A stretch of DNA of 52,643 nucleotides from an uncultured Collinsella sp. (GCA_902493145.1 CABUOA010000013.1:1-52643); one strand, 5' to 3'. Positions 41,252-50,725 are shown, counted from the first letter of the stretch. The notes: a model not told the origin generated them from the sequence alone. Numbers and translations are program-made.

Positions 41252-41944
41252 CTAAACCGCACATTCCTCACGTTCGGCATCGAGACGTGCCTTAACGGCA
41301 TCGGCGGCGATGTGATACGAGAAGCCCTTGCCCATCAAAAACCGAACCAGTTTTTCGAATCCGCGCGTCTCTGGAACACGCCGCTTGGCGAGCAGGGCTG
41401 ACGCACGCGCCAAATCGTCTTCGACGGCAAAATAATCCTCGGGATAACCGGGAATGTCATCGAGCACGACATGACGGCGCTTGAGCTCGGTCTCGATTTT
41501 ACGCTGTCCCCAACCGCGCCGCTTGCGTTCCTCGATAAAGTACGAGCAAAAGTGGTTCTCGTCTAAAAAGCGATACTCGGTGGCGCGCTCGACGGCGAAA
41601 TCGATCGCGGGCTGGCGAAAGCCGTAGCGTGCCAACTTGTCACGGACCTCACCCGTCGCATGGTCGCGGCGCGATAGCATCTCGGTCACCATGGTAAGTG
41701 CACATTTACGCTCGATGAGCTGCACCGCTTCACGAAAGTTATCCCAATCACAGGGAAGATCGGGGCGATTTTTGACATACAAGCGCGCGACCCGCACGGG
41801 AATCCAAATGGACCGCTCAAAACCGCCCTCAAGCTCACAATCGATATGTGCGCAAGGCTTTTTGGACGCATACCCGCTCGAGAACGAGGAGGCCGCCTTC
41901 TTATCGGGAAAGACGACCGTGGCCTCGGTCACAGTATACGACAT
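41252..41944 (-). CDS. recX: regulatory protein RecX
   Basis: A modulator that blocks RecA filament growth. The 230-aa protein has three-helix repeats typical of the family: LSRRDHATGEVRDKLARYGF, FLDENHFCSYFIEERKRRGWGQRKIETEL, and a C-terminal RFLMGKGFSYHIAADAV. The N-terminal 80 residues are less conserved. It lies 11 bases after recA and should be induced with it. Confidence 0.9.
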   Translation of the reverse strand: MSYTVTEATVVFPDKKAASSFSSGYASKKPCAHIDCELEGGFERSIWIPVRVARLYVKNRPDLPCDWDNFREAVQLIERKCALTMVTEMLSRRDHATGEVRDKLARYGFRQPAIDFAVERATEYRFLDENHFCSYFIEERKRRGWGQRKIETELKRRHVVLDDIPGYPEDYFAVEDDLARASALLAKRRVPETRGFEKLVRFLMGKGFSYHIAADAVKARLDAEREECAV

Positions 41945-41955
41945 GAGCGTAACCG

Positions 41956-43104
41956 CTACTCGTCGTCATCATCGAGCATGGCGGAACCATCGATGGCGTA
42001 AAGCTCGTCAAACTCCTCAGGCGCAGGCTGATCGGTCAGCTCGACCTCGGACGGAGCATCGTCGTCAAACTCAAGCCCGCAGGCAAGGCGGACCTTATGC
42101 TCAATCTCGTCGGCGCAATCGGGGTGTTCGCGCAGGAACGCCTTGGCGGCCTCGCGACCGTTGCCGAGCTTGTCCTCGCCATAGGCAAACCAGGAGCCCA
42201 TCTTCTTGCAAATGCCGCACTCGACAGCCATGTCCAGAATCGAGCCCTCCTTAGAGATGCCCGTACCGTACATGATGTCGAACTCAGCAGAACGGAACGG
42301 AGCTGCCACCTTGTTCTTAACGACCTTGGCGCGCACGCGGTTACCGATAACCTCATCCTTAAGCTTAATGCTGTCGATGCGGCGAATGTCGATACGCACC
42401 GAAGAGAAGAACTTAAGGGCGCGGCCGCCCGTCGTGGTCTCGGGGTTGCCGAACATGACGCCGATCTTCTCTCGCAGCTGGTTAATGAAGATGCATGTCG
42501 TGTTGGACTTGGACAGCGAGCCGGCGAGCTTGCGGAGCGCCTGACTCATCAGGCGAGCTTGCAATCCGACCGTGGTATCGCCGATCTCTCCCTCGATCTC
42601 GGCACGCGGGGTCAGCGCGGCGACGGAGTCGACGACGATGGCATCGATGGCGCCGGAACGCACGAGCATGTCAACAATCTCGAGCGCCTGCTCACCCGTA
42701 TCAGGCTGGGAAATCAGTACCTCGTCGATATCCACGCCAATGCGCGCGGCATACGTGGGATCGAGCGCGTGCTCGGCATCGATAAATGCCACCACGCCAC
42801 CCATTGCCTGGGCTTCGGCCAGGATCTCGAGCGAAAGCGTCGTCTTACCGGAGGACTCAGGACCGTAAATCTCGACGATACGGCCGCGCGGCACACCGCC
42901 GATACCCAGAGCGGCATCGAGTGCCAGAGCGCCCGTGGGGATGGCCTCAACCTCAAGCTCGGGGCCGCCGTCACCATACCTCATGATGGAGCCTTGACCG
43001 AACTTCTTCTCGATCTCGGCCTTGGTGGTGGCGATCATCTCATCGCGCTCTTTACCCGTCGTGCGAGCATGAACGGTACGTACGGGACCTGAATTCTTGG
43101 CCAT
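41956..43104 (-). CDS. recA: recombinase RecA
   Basis: The DNA strand-exchange ATPase and LexA co-protease. The 382-aa protein has Walker A GPESSGKT (81-88), the MAW motif region, loops L1 and L2, and an acidic C-terminal tail ending in DDDDE, longer than the E. coli tail. The ATG at 43104 follows GAGGAGG; the in-frame upstream codons lack support. A LexA box sits in its promoter. Confidence 0.98.
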   Translation of the reverse strand: MAKNSGPVRTVHARTTGKERDEMIATTKAEIEKKFGQGSIMRYGDGGPELEVEAIPTGALALDAALGIGGVPRGRIVEIYGPESSGKTTLSLEILAEAQAMGGVVAFIDAEHALDPTYAARIGVDIDEVLISQPDTGEQALEIVDMLVRSGAIDAIVVDSVAALTPRAEIEGEIGDTTVGLQARLMSQALRKLAGSLSKSNTTCIFINQLREKIGVMFGNPETTTGGRALKFFSSVRIDIRRIDSIKLKDEVIGNRVRAKVVKNKVAAPFRSAEFDIMYGTGISKEGSILDMAVECGICKKMGSWFAYGEDKLGNGREAAKAFLREHPDCADEIEHKVRLACGLEFDDDAPSEVELTDQPAPEEFDELYAIDGSAMLDDDDE

Positions 43105-43134
43105 GAATAGCCCTCCTCTTAACAACCTGCATCG

Positions 43135-43163
43135 ATAATAAACGAACGGCTGTTCGTGGTCAA
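43135..43163 (-). promoter_or_regulatory. recA promoter with embedded LexA box
   Basis: On the minus strand TTGACC (43163 to 43158) and TATTAT (43140 to 43135) are exactly 17 bases apart. The spacer holds a perfect palindromic SOS box CGAACGGCTGTTCG (43143-43156), so LexA directly occludes the promoter. Confidence 0.88.
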
Positions 43164-43205
43164 CCGTTCAGGCCAATCATATGCAGGCAGTCTTTCCAAA
43201 ACCCA

Positions 43206-43245
43206 ACCAAACGCCGACCAAACACTGACCAAATGCTTGACCACA
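43206..43245. repeat. tandem 11-bp direct repeats upstream of recA
   Basis: ACCAAA begins at 43206, 43217 and 43228, and ACCACA at 43240. On the minus strand this reads TTTGGTC-N4 repeated about once per helical turn. It lies 43-82 bases upstream of the recA -35. Confidence 0.5.
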
Positions 43246-43330
43246 AAGGGGCAAATAAGAACAAGAATGGCAAAAATACACCTATGACCAGCGCAAACGC
43301 TAAATTCGTCAGGGGTCCCTATCTCCACAT

Positions 43331-43354
43331 TTAAGGGGCCCGAAGGCCCCTTAA
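43331..43354 (-). terminator. 10-bp hairpin after cinA, possible terminator
   Basis: TTAAGGGGCC (43331-43340) and GGCCCCTTAA (43345-43354) pair perfectly around CGAA, which reads TTCG on the minus strand, an extra-stable tetraloop. No clear T-run follows, so termination efficiency is uncertain. Confidence 0.5.
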
Positions 43355-43361
43355 AACACGT

Positions 43362-43892
43362 CTATTCCATAGAGTTAAGCACAAGGGCAATGCGTCCCAA
43401 TGCCTCCGCGACCGCATGGGCACGAATACACGAACGGTCGCCCTCATAGTGGCAGCGCACAGAGTCCACGACCGGCACTTCCCCATCAGCCGCGCGATAC
43501 GCCCAGCCAATATAGAAAGTGCCAGCCGGATCGTCCTCAGTGCCGCCGCCGGGGCCGGCATAACCCGTTGCGCTCACTGCAATATCGCTCTGGTACAGCT
43601 CCAGCGAACGCGCCGCCATCTCGCGCGCGGTCTGATGCGACACCGCGGTATAGCGGTCGAGCGTCTCCTGATCAACACCCAAAACGCGATGCTTGATCTC
43701 ATCGCAGTAGGTCACCGCACCGCCACGCAGCACCGCCGAGGCGCCCGGGATATCGGCAATCGTCGAGGCGATCATACCTGCTGTCAGCGACTCAGCCGTC
43801 GAAACCGTCACGCCCCGAGCGCTCGCGCGCTCGACAATATGACGCGCCAGCTCCTCGTTATGTGCGGAAATCTGCTCAAAAGAGTCCGTCAT
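43362..43892 (-). CDS. CinA C-terminal domain protein / nicotinamide-nucleotide amidase
   Basis: A 176-aa stand-alone CinA C-terminal (PncC-like) protein, which in other bacteria deamidates NMN in pyridine nucleotide recycling. Motifs: TAESLTAGMIAS, RGGAVTYCDEIK, and SATGYAGPGGG. The N-terminal MoCF domain of full CinA is absent. The ATG at 43892 is used; a GTG at 43898 is possible. Gene order pgsA-cinA-recA is widely conserved. Confidence 0.9.
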   Translation of the reverse strand: MTDSFEQISAHNEELARHIVERASARGVTVSTAESLTAGMIASTIADIPGASAVLRGGAVTYCDEIKHRVLGVDQETLDRYTAVSHQTAREMAARSLELYQSDIAVSATGYAGPGGGTEDDPAGTFYIGWAYRAADGEVPVVDSVRCHYEGDRSCIRAHAVAEALGRIALVLNSME

Positions 43893-43904
43893 ACCCACCA
43901 GAAC

Positions 43905-44543
43905 CTAGACCGAAAAGACGATCTTGCGGCAGTTCCAGAAGTACTGGGCGCCCGAGATAACGGTCAGGACAACGGCAACGGCGTACAGGAAGCGCGACAC
44001 CGAGTAGATGCCGAGCGTCAGCGCCAGCGGGCCAAGGTGCAAGCCGGCCATCGCAAAGACGCACAGGTAACCGCAGATGGAGACCATCGTGGTCGCCGTC
44101 TTGTACTTGCCAAGCTTATCGGCGGCAACGACCACGCCGGCGGCACTCGCAACCATGCGCAGGGCGCTTATCAGCAGCTCGCGGAACAAGATGATGAACA
44201 CGGACCAAACCGACACGGCACCAAAGTCCAAGAATAGCAGCAGGGCCGAGAATACGAGCAGCTTGTCGGCGATGGGGTCCAAGAATTTACCGAAGTCGGT
44301 AATCTCGTTGCGCGAGCGCGCCAGGTAGCCGTCAACCTTATCGGTGCACGACAGGATGACGTACAGAATGAAGGCAGCGGCGGCGAGCGGGCCGTCGAAG
44401 GTGCTCCAATCTGTACCGGCAACACTCGTGTGAGAAAGCGCCGACACAATCATGAACACCGGGATAAAGACGATGCGAACGCACGTCACGATGTTGGCGG
44501 GCGTCCAAACACTCGTCAGTTCCTTATTGCTCTCGTTTGCCAC
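43905..44543 (-). CDS. pgsA: CDP-diacylglycerol-glycerol-3-phosphate 3-phosphatidyltransferase
   Basis: Makes phosphatidylglycerol phosphate. The 212-aa membrane enzyme has NIVTCVRIVFIPVFM near the start and the complete CDP-alcohol motif DGYLAR, then FGKFLDPIADK. GTG start with GGAGAGC upstream. Its place between rimO and cinA-recA follows the conserved order, which marks it as the housekeeping PgsA, in contrast to the paralogue at 23104-23808. Confidence 0.94.
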   Translation of the reverse strand: MANESNKELTSVWTPANIVTCVRIVFIPVFMIVSALSHTSVAGTDWSTFDGPLAAAAFILYVILSCTDKVDGYLARSRNEITDFGKFLDPIADKLLVFSALLLFLDFGAVSVWSVFIILFRELLISALRMVASAAGVVVAADKLGKYKTATTMVSICGYLCVFAMAGLHLGPLALTLGIYSVSRFLYAVAVVLTVISGAQYFWNCRKIVFSV

Positions 44544-44552
44544 GACGCTCTC

Positions 44553-45902
44553 CTACTCCACAACATGGCCGATAAGCTCATAGCAGAAGCTATCGGTAAA
44601 CTCGACCGTCAGAATATCGCCCACAGATGCCTCGCTGGCATCCAGATGCACCGCGCCATCGGAATCAGGCGCCTGGAACCAGGCATGTCCGATCAGCTCG
44701 GCGCCGTCCTCGGTCTCTTCGATACCGTCGACAATCACCTGGGCGCGCTCGCCCACATGTGCGGCAGTTGCAGCAAAACCGAGCGACTCGGCCAGGTCCA
44801 TGGCCTCCTGGGCGCGCTCGAGCTTGACCTCTTCGTCGACCTGGCCCTCCATCTTGGCGGCCAGGCTGCCCTCCTCCTGCGAGTAGGCAAAGACGCTCGT
44901 GTAGTCGAAGCCGACGGTGTCCATAAAGTCGATAAGGTCGCGGAACTCGTCGTCGGTCTCGGTCGGGAAGCCGACCATGGCCGTGGAACGGATCACGATG
45001 CCGGGGATGCGCTCACGCAGATCGCGGAACAGGTCCTCGAGCTCCTGGCGCGAACCAGAACGGCGCATAGCCTTGAGGATGCGCGCGTCGCAGTGCTGCA
45101 CGGGGATATCGATATAGGGCAGCACCTCGGGCGTATCACGAATGGTCTCAATGAGCTCGTCGGTCATGCCCTCGGGCTGCAGGTAGAGCACACGGACCCA
45201 GACGTTCTGCGGACGCACGGCCTCGGCGACGGCGCGCAGCAGCTGCGCCAGATTGCGCGGCGAGCCATCGGTGACGTCTTCGTCGGCAAAGTCGGTGCCC
45301 CAAATACCCGTGTCCTGGCCGATCAGCACGATCTCGCGCACACCGCCGTCAACCAGGTCGCGTACCTCGGAGATAATGCTCTCGGCATTGCGCGAATGAT
45401 AGCGACCGCGAATATAGGGGATCATGCAGAAGCTGCAGAAACGGTTGCAGCCATCGGAAATCTTGACGTAAGCAACGGCGCCCTCGACAGTGCGCTTGAC
45501 TTGCGGAATATAGGCAGCGATCTCACGCTCGACACCCAGCACGCCATCGATGACCGCCACGATGCCGTCCTCCTCGTCGGCCTTCACAAAGGCAGCGACC
45601 TCGGGCAGCTCGTCAGGCAGGTCGTCGCCATAGCGCGACGGCACACAGCCGCACATGACGATGGGACAAGAACGAACGCCGTCCTGAACCTCGTTGGCGA
45701 GCTCGAGCGTGGTCTCGATGCTCTCGGACGTTGCGGAGGCGAGGAACGAGCATGTATTGACGATGGCGATATCGGCATCCTGTGGGTCGAATGCCTCCTC
45801 GTAGCCCGCGGCGGTTAAAAGAGAACGCATGCGGTCGGTGTCAACCTCGTTCTTAGCGCACCCGAGGGTGATGTAGAGCACGGAGCCCAACGGTGTATCC
45901 AT
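44553..45902 (-). CDS. rimO: ribosomal protein S12 methylthiotransferase RimO
   Basis: A radical SAM enzyme that methylthiolates an Asp of ribosomal protein S12. The 449-aa chain has LGCAKNEVDTDRM and two further cysteines of the N-terminal cluster, the radical SAM motif CNRFCSFC, and a C-terminal TRAM domain. RimO-specific wording (SDGCNRFCSFCMIP, QHCDARILKAMRR) separates it from MiaB. An AAAGGA ribosome site precedes the ATG. Confidence 0.95.
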   Translation of the reverse strand: MDTPLGSVLYITLGCAKNEVDTDRMRSLLTAAGYEEAFDPQDADIAIVNTCSFLASATSESIETTLELANEVQDGVRSCPIVMCGCVPSRYGDDLPDELPEVAAFVKADEEDGIVAVIDGVLGVEREIAAYIPQVKRTVEGAVAYVKISDGCNRFCSFCMIPYIRGRYHSRNAESIISEVRDLVDGGVREIVLIGQDTGIWGTDFADEDVTDGSPRNLAQLLRAVAEAVRPQNVWVRVLYLQPEGMTDELIETIRDTPEVLPYIDIPVQHCDARILKAMRRSGSRQELEDLFRDLRERIPGIVIRSTAMVGFPTETDDEFRDLIDFMDTVGFDYTSVFAYSQEEGSLAAKMEGQVDEEVKLERAQEAMDLAESLGFAATAAHVGERAQVIVDGIEETEDGAELIGHAWFQAPDSDGAVHLDASEASVGDILTVEFTDSFCYELIGHVVE

Positions 45903-45929
45903 GTTGGAGAGCAGTCCTTTCGAATGATA

Positions 45930-46427
45930 TTAGCGGTAGTTGGTGAACTGCAGCGGCTGGCCGTAGTCCTGGTCGCGCAGGAACTGGATAACGGTCTGCA
46001 ACGCGTCCTTCGAAGCAGAGGAAACACGCAGCTTCTCGGCCTCGATGGTCACCTTGACCTTGAGCTTTTGGTCCTTGATGTCCTTATTGATCTTCTTGGC
46101 GGTCGCCTGGTCGATACCCTCGACGATATGGCCGAGCACGCGCACGGTGCCGCCCGATGCCGCCTGCGGAGCATCCCACGAGACAGCCTTGAGGTCGATG
46201 CCGCGCTTGATGAGCTTGGAGCTCAGGACATCGATGATCTGCTTGGAGACAAAGTCGGCCGGGGCGTTGATCGTAAAGAGCTTGTCGCCCTTCGAAAGCT
46301 CGATCGTGGCGCCGGAATCCTTCAGGTCATAGCGCTGGGAAATCTCGCGCGTGGTCTGCTGGAAGGCGTTGTCGACCTCTTGCATGTTGACCTCGGACAC
46401 GACGTCGAAGCTGGAATCTTTAGCCAT
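45930..46427 (-). CDS. YajQ family nucleotide-binding protein
   Basis: A 165-aa protein of the YajQ/DUF520 family: SFDVVSEVNMQEVDNA at the start, QRYDLKDS, and KKINKDIKDQKLKVK. Members bind cyclic di-GMP or other nucleotides, and in some bacteria act as transcription co-factors. It has normal length and a strong AAAGGA site. Role here unknown. Confidence 0.93.
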   Translation of the reverse strand: MAKDSSFDVVSEVNMQEVDNAFQQTTREISQRYDLKDSGATIELSKGDKLFTINAPADFVSKQIIDVLSSKLIKRGIDLKAVSWDAPQAASGGTVRVLGHIVEGIDQATAKKINKDIKDQKLKVKVTIEAEKLRVSSASKDALQTVIQFLRDQDYGQPLQFTNYR

Positions 46428-46453
46428 GATGTTTCCTTTCGCGTACGAACGGC

Positions 46454-47947
46454 TTAGTAGCTATCGTACGAATAGTCGGTAGAATCGGTGGGCGTCTGGC
46501 CGTCAGTTGCGGTATCGGCGCCATCCGTGGACTGGGCATCGGTGCCGTCGGTGGTGTCGGCACCATCAGAACTTTCACCATTCTCGGAATCAGTCGTCTC
46601 CTTCTTGGGAACGGTGATCGTCACGCGCGCCACGCCCGAGGTCTTGGTATCGTAACGGACCTTTTCGCCGTTCTTGGTAACGGTGACATCGGAAGGCTTA
46701 GACGTGGTGATCTCGATCGAGGACTCGGGCGTGTACTCCTGCTCAAAGGGGCCAGTCGCCTGAGCGCCATAAACCGACTTTCCGTCGACCTTGACCTCAA
46801 TCCACGCGGTCTTTCCCTTGGCAACGGAGACCTTAACCTTTGTGACCTCGTTCTCTTCCTTCTTGGCCGTCGTCTTGGCGGCGTCCGAATCAGTCGACTC
46901 GTCAGTCGGCTCATCGGTGTCTTCGTCCTCGTCGACCGTTTCGGTCTTCTTAGAAGACTTCTTGGTCGTCGTCTTGGTAACAGCGGGCGTCTCGGGCGTG
47001 GTCTCGGGCGTCGAAGATGCGCAGCCGCGCAGAAGTACCACGATGAGCACGATCAGCAGCAACGCCACGGCACCGATACCGGCGTAGACGATACGCGGAT
47101 CGAGCCCGTTGTTTTGAGGAGCACGGGAACCGCCGCGTCCACGACTGGAACTGTTGCGGCCGCCTCCCTGAGGCATACGGCCACGATTGCTATCGGAACG
47201 GCCGCAATAGCCACCCTGGCCCTGAAGGCTGCGCTGACCCGAGCGGGGCGCAAGTTCACCGCGGCCTTGATAGCCACGCTGGCCCGCACGCGGAGCCGAA
47301 GAGCGCTGGCCATACGGCTGTGGTTGAGAGCGAAGACGCGGCGTCACCTGCGTGGTATCGGCGTCCGCATAGCCACTGCGAGAGCGTCCGGTGGAGATAC
47401 CACGGTGACCGCGATCGGAATAGCCGCCGTCGCCGTAGCCGGCACGAGGGTCACGCGCCACGCCGCGGGCAGCGGGAAGTGCACGGTCCTCGGGCATCGG
47501 CGTACTGCGGAACCGGTCACGCTGCGAGCGAATCTCCTCGCCCGAACCCGTCTCGGTAATATAACCGGCCTGCTGAGGACGCTGTCCATAGCGAGTCGAA
47601 CGACCGCCCTGAACCATCAGAAAGCGCCCGTTATCGACAGAGGAACGCGAATTGACGTAGCCGGCGGCGTCCTGGAAACGACCGCCCTGCTGCGACGTCT
47701 CGCGTTCGTATGCCATCAGTTCGTCAAAGTAGGCATTGACGACCTCGCGCGGATTGAGTCCCAAAAAACGAGCATAGCTCGAAATCATGCCCTGCGCATA
47801 GCCGCGCGGCGGCATCGAAGCAAAGTTACCGGTCTCGAAAAACTCGATGATCTGCGGCCTGATTTTGATGGTGTTGGCGACCTGCTGAATGGAAAGGCCC
47901 ATTCGGCGACGCTGCTCGAGCAGCATGTCACCAAAGCGTGCAGCCAT
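46454..47947 (-). CDS. RodZ-like helix-turn-helix membrane protein
   Basis: A 497-aa protein with a cytoplasmic N-terminal HTH_25 domain (residues 1-75, MGLSIQQVANTIKIRPQ), as in RodZ/YmfM proteins that link MreB-type filaments to the wall machinery. A very long Arg/Gly/Ser/Gln-rich disordered region (about 80-280) follows, then a transmembrane helix (286-309), an acidic Thr/Lys/Glu linker and an outer DUF4115 domain (about 375-450) with a Thr/Asp/Ser-rich tail. Its start overlaps the ftsK stop by one base (TGATG). Confidence 0.85.
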   Translation of the reverse strand: MAARFGDMLLEQRRRMGLSIQQVANTIKIRPQIIEFFETGNFASMPPRGYAQGMISSYARFLGLNPREVVNAYFDELMAYERETSQQGGRFQDAAGYVNSRSSVDNGRFLMVQGGRSTRYGQRPQQAGYITETGSGEEIRSQRDRFRSTPMPEDRALPAARGVARDPRAGYGDGGYSDRGHRGISTGRSRSGYADADTTQVTPRLRSQPQPYGQRSSAPRAGQRGYQGRGELAPRSGQRSLQGQGGYCGRSDSNRGRMPQGGGRNSSSRGRGGSRAPQNNGLDPRIVYAGIGAVALLLIVLIVVLLRGCASSTPETTPETPAVTKTTTKKSSKKTETVDEDEDTDEPTDESTDSDAAKTTAKKEENEVTKVKVSVAKGKTAWIEVKVDGKSVYGAQATGPFEQEYTPESSIEITTSKPSDVTVTKNGEKVRYDTKTSGVARVTITVPKKETTDSENGESSDGADTTDGTDAQSTDGADTATDGQTPTDSTDYSYDSY

Positions 47948-50724
47948 CAGAATCCTCCAAACTCACGATCTTCACGTGCCATCTCGGCGTCGACAGATTC
48001 CAGCGCGGCAAGCCCCTCCTCGTCCAACAGGACCTCGCGCGGCTTAGAACCGTCGGGCGGGCCGACGACACCCTTTTCTTCCAGCATGTCCATAATACGC
48101 CCGGCACGCGCATAGCCAACCTTCAGACGACGTTGCAGGCCAGATGTGGAGCCAAGCTGCGATTCCACCACAATATGGGCGGCTTCCCAAATGAGCGGAT
48201 CATCGTCTTGCGGCTCGGCGACTCCGGTGCGGACAATGCCGCCGCCACCAGCCATGGACATGGAAGCGGGCGCCACGGCGGACAGAATCTCCTCGTGGTA
48301 GTCGGGCTCGCTCTGCGACTTGACGAACTCGACAATCTCGTTGATTTCGTCGTCCGAGACAAAGCAGCCCTGGATACGGCGGGGCTTGCCCCAGTCGACC
48401 TTGGAGAACAACATGTCGCCCAAACCGGTGAGCTTCTCGGCGCCCATCTGATCGATGATGACGCGCGAGTCGATGCCCGTGGCGACGTTAAAGGCGATGC
48501 GGTTGGTGATGTTGGCCTTGATGAGGCCCGTCACCACGTTGGAGCTGGGGCGCTGCGTGGCAACGATAAGATGAATACCGGCGGCACGGCCCAGCTGTGC
48601 AATACGCACGATCGAGGCCTCGACATCCTTACCGGCGACCATCATCAGGTCAGAGAGCTCGTCAATGATAATGACAAGGTAGGGCATCTTTTGCGGCGGA
48701 TTGTCGTAATGCTCAAACTCGCCAGCAGCCTGCTTTTCGTTGTAGGTCGAGATCTTACGCACGTTGAGACGCTCGAAGACCTTCAGGCGACGCTCCATCT
48801 CGGACACAGCCCATTGCAGAGCGCTCGCGGCCTGCTTGGGCTCGGTCACCACGGGCACATAGAGATGCGGCAGACCGTTATAGCCCGCAAGCTCGACGCG
48901 CTTGGGGTCGACCATGATCAGGCGAACGTCCTCGGGAAGGGCGCGCATGAGCAATGTCGTGATGATGGAATTGATCATCACCGACTTACCAGAACCGGTC
49001 GTACCGGCAATCAACAGGTGAGGCATCTTGGCGAGGTCGGCGACAACCGGCGTGCCCTCGGCGTCGCGGCCGATGGCGAGCTCGAGCGGACCGCCCTTCA
49101 CATAGGGCAGCACGTCGCCCAGATTGACGTTCTGGCGCTTGCGGTTGGGAATCTCGATGCCCACGAGCGAGGTGCCGGGGATCGGGGCAAAGATACGCAC
49201 CGACTGGGCAGCGAGCGAAAGCGCGATATCGTCCTCGAGGCTCGAGATTTTGCTCACACGCTCGCCCTCACCGGGCTGCAGTTTAAAGGTCGTCACCGTG
49301 GGGCCGGCGATCCAGCCGACCACGCGGGCACTGCGGCCAAACTCAAGCAAGGTGGATTGCAGTGACTCAGCGGTCTGCTCCAGCTCCTTGTCCGAAGACG
49401 CGGCGGAAGCCGACTGCGGGTTGGCATGCAGGATTTCGAGCGGCGGAAGCTTGAGGCCGTCCTCTTCTTCGCCCTCGTTATCTGCGGCGCCGTCGTCCAC
49501 TCCCCCATCACGAGCCGCAGCCGATTCGATAGCACTCGTGGCAGGCGCACCGGCAACCTTGGGATGCTTCAGGAAGTCGGGAATCTGAGGTGCGGCCGAG
49601 ACGGGATTCACGACAAACGGCGGCTCGGACTCGTCGATCTTATCGGAGTCGTCTTCCATCGAAAGCTGGCCGGTTACCTGGCCGCGCTTTGCATGGCGAC
49701 GCGGCAGCAAAGTTGTCTTTGCGGTCTCAATCGGACCCTCGTCGTCCTCGTCATCGCCCTCGGTGAGCTCAATCTCGCTATCGGACCAAGACGGGTCGGG
49801 CTCACTCGTATTGAGCTTAGGCGCAGACTTGCCCTTCTTGGCATGGCGACGCGGCAACAGCGTGGTCTTGGCTCGCTCGGCTTCAACCGACTCGGATACG
49901 TCGACAAACGGGTCATCGTCCTCGTCATCATCCAAAACCGGGTCGACATCGCCACCCATGACCGTGGTCACCGCGGCGTCAGTCCCCTTCTGGCGCAGAA
50001 TGCTCAGGTGCGGACGGGCGACGCCGGGAACCGACAGGGCCTCTTCATCGCCCCACGGGCTCGCATTGACATCGGCACGTCGACGCTCGGCAAAATCGGC
50101 AGCGCGATCGCGTGCGGAGCGCAAAACGCCACCCACCGAAAAGCCGATAATGACCAAACCAACGACGACAAGCCCCAGCAAGACAACCATGGCGATAGGT
50201 TTACCCAGGGCGTTTTGCAAGGCACTTGCGATAAAGGCGCCAATGTAGCCGCCCGACACGGAAAGGTTCTGCGGCGTAAACATAAGGTCGCACGAATCGC
50301 TCGTGCCCGGCACCATCAGCGAAAGAATGGAGACGACGGCGATAAAGACCACGGCGCCGCCCGCGACAGAGCGCACGTTGAGCGGCGAGTCCTCACCCAA
50401 AAAGAGCGTGGCGGCAAACAGCAAGATGACGATCGGCAGCACGTAGGCGCCCAGACCAAAGCCCAGGTGGTAGAAACCGGCAACCGCAGCCGTCACGGGC
50501 GCTGTTGCCGGAGAGATCACGGCAATGAAGGACGCGATCGCCAAAACGGCGATGACCACACCGGCGATATCGCGATTGGCCGAAGGCTCGACCAAGGGCT
50601 CAAACTCATCGAACTCGGACTCGTGGCCCTTATTGGCACGCAGATGGGAACCGGCACCCTTAGCAGATGCCGGTTGGTTATTGGCCTTATTGCCTTTGGC
50701 GTTTTGTGCAGATCCGCGCGCCAA
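47947..50724 (-). CDS. ftsK: DNA translocase FtsK/SpoIIIE
   Basis: A 925-aa septum-bound motor that clears and aligns chromosome termini at division. Four transmembrane helices lie between about 53 and 200. An acidic linker spans 220-450. The motor domain has Walker A GTTGSGKS (574-581), Walker B LVIIIDEL (683-690) and a C-terminal winged-helix gamma domain (about 845-905) that reads KOPS-like sites. The linker carries a basic motif AKTTLLPRRHAK twice, at 285 and 335. It begins 1 base after the rnj stop. Confidence 0.96.
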   Translation of the reverse strand: MARGSAQNAKGNKANNQPASAKGAGSHLRANKGHESEFDEFEPLVEPSANRDIAGVVIAVLAIASFIAVISPATAPVTAAVAGFYHLGFGLGAYVLPIVILLFAATLFLGEDSPLNVRSVAGGAVVFIAVVSILSLMVPGTSDSCDLMFTPQNLSVSGGYIGAFIASALQNALGKPIAMVVLLGLVVVGLVIIGFSVGGVLRSARDRAADFAERRRADVNASPWGDEEALSVPGVARPHLSILRQKGTDAAVTTVMGGDVDPVLDDDEDDDPFVDVSESVEAERAKTTLLPRRHAKKGKSAPKLNTSEPDPSWSDSEIELTEGDDEDDEGPIETAKTTLLPRRHAKRGQVTGQLSMEDDSDKIDESEPPFVVNPVSAAPQIPDFLKHPKVAGAPATSAIESAAARDGGVDDGAADNEGEEEDGLKLPPLEILHANPQSASAASSDKELEQTAESLQSTLLEFGRSARVVGWIAGPTVTTFKLQPGEGERVSKISSLEDDIALSLAAQSVRIFAPIPGTSLVGIEIPNRKRQNVNLGDVLPYVKGGPLELAIGRDAEGTPVVADLAKMPHLLIAGTTGSGKSVMINSIITTLLMRALPEDVRLIMVDPKRVELAGYNGLPHLYVPVVTEPKQAASALQWAVSEMERRLKVFERLNVRKISTYNEKQAAGEFEHYDNPPQKMPYLVIIIDELSDLMMVAGKDVEASIVRIAQLGRAAGIHLIVATQRPSSNVVTGLIKANITNRIAFNVATGIDSRVIIDQMGAEKLTGLGDMLFSKVDWGKPRRIQGCFVSDDEINEIVEFVKSQSEPDYHEEILSAVAPASMSMAGGGGIVRTGVAEPQDDDPLIWEAAHIVVESQLGSTSGLQRRLKVGYARAGRIMDMLEEKGVVGPPDGSKPREVLLDEEGLAALESVDAEMAREDREFGGF

Positions 50725-50725
50725 A

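Noticed and set aside
43119..43328. 69-codon minus-strand frame between cinA and recA
   Set aside because: GTG start without ribosome site, overlapping the recA promoter and the phased repeats.
36543..45902. miaB and rimO as a recent duplication
   Set aside because: Each carries its own subfamily wording and sits in its conserved neighbourhood; they are ancient paralogues.
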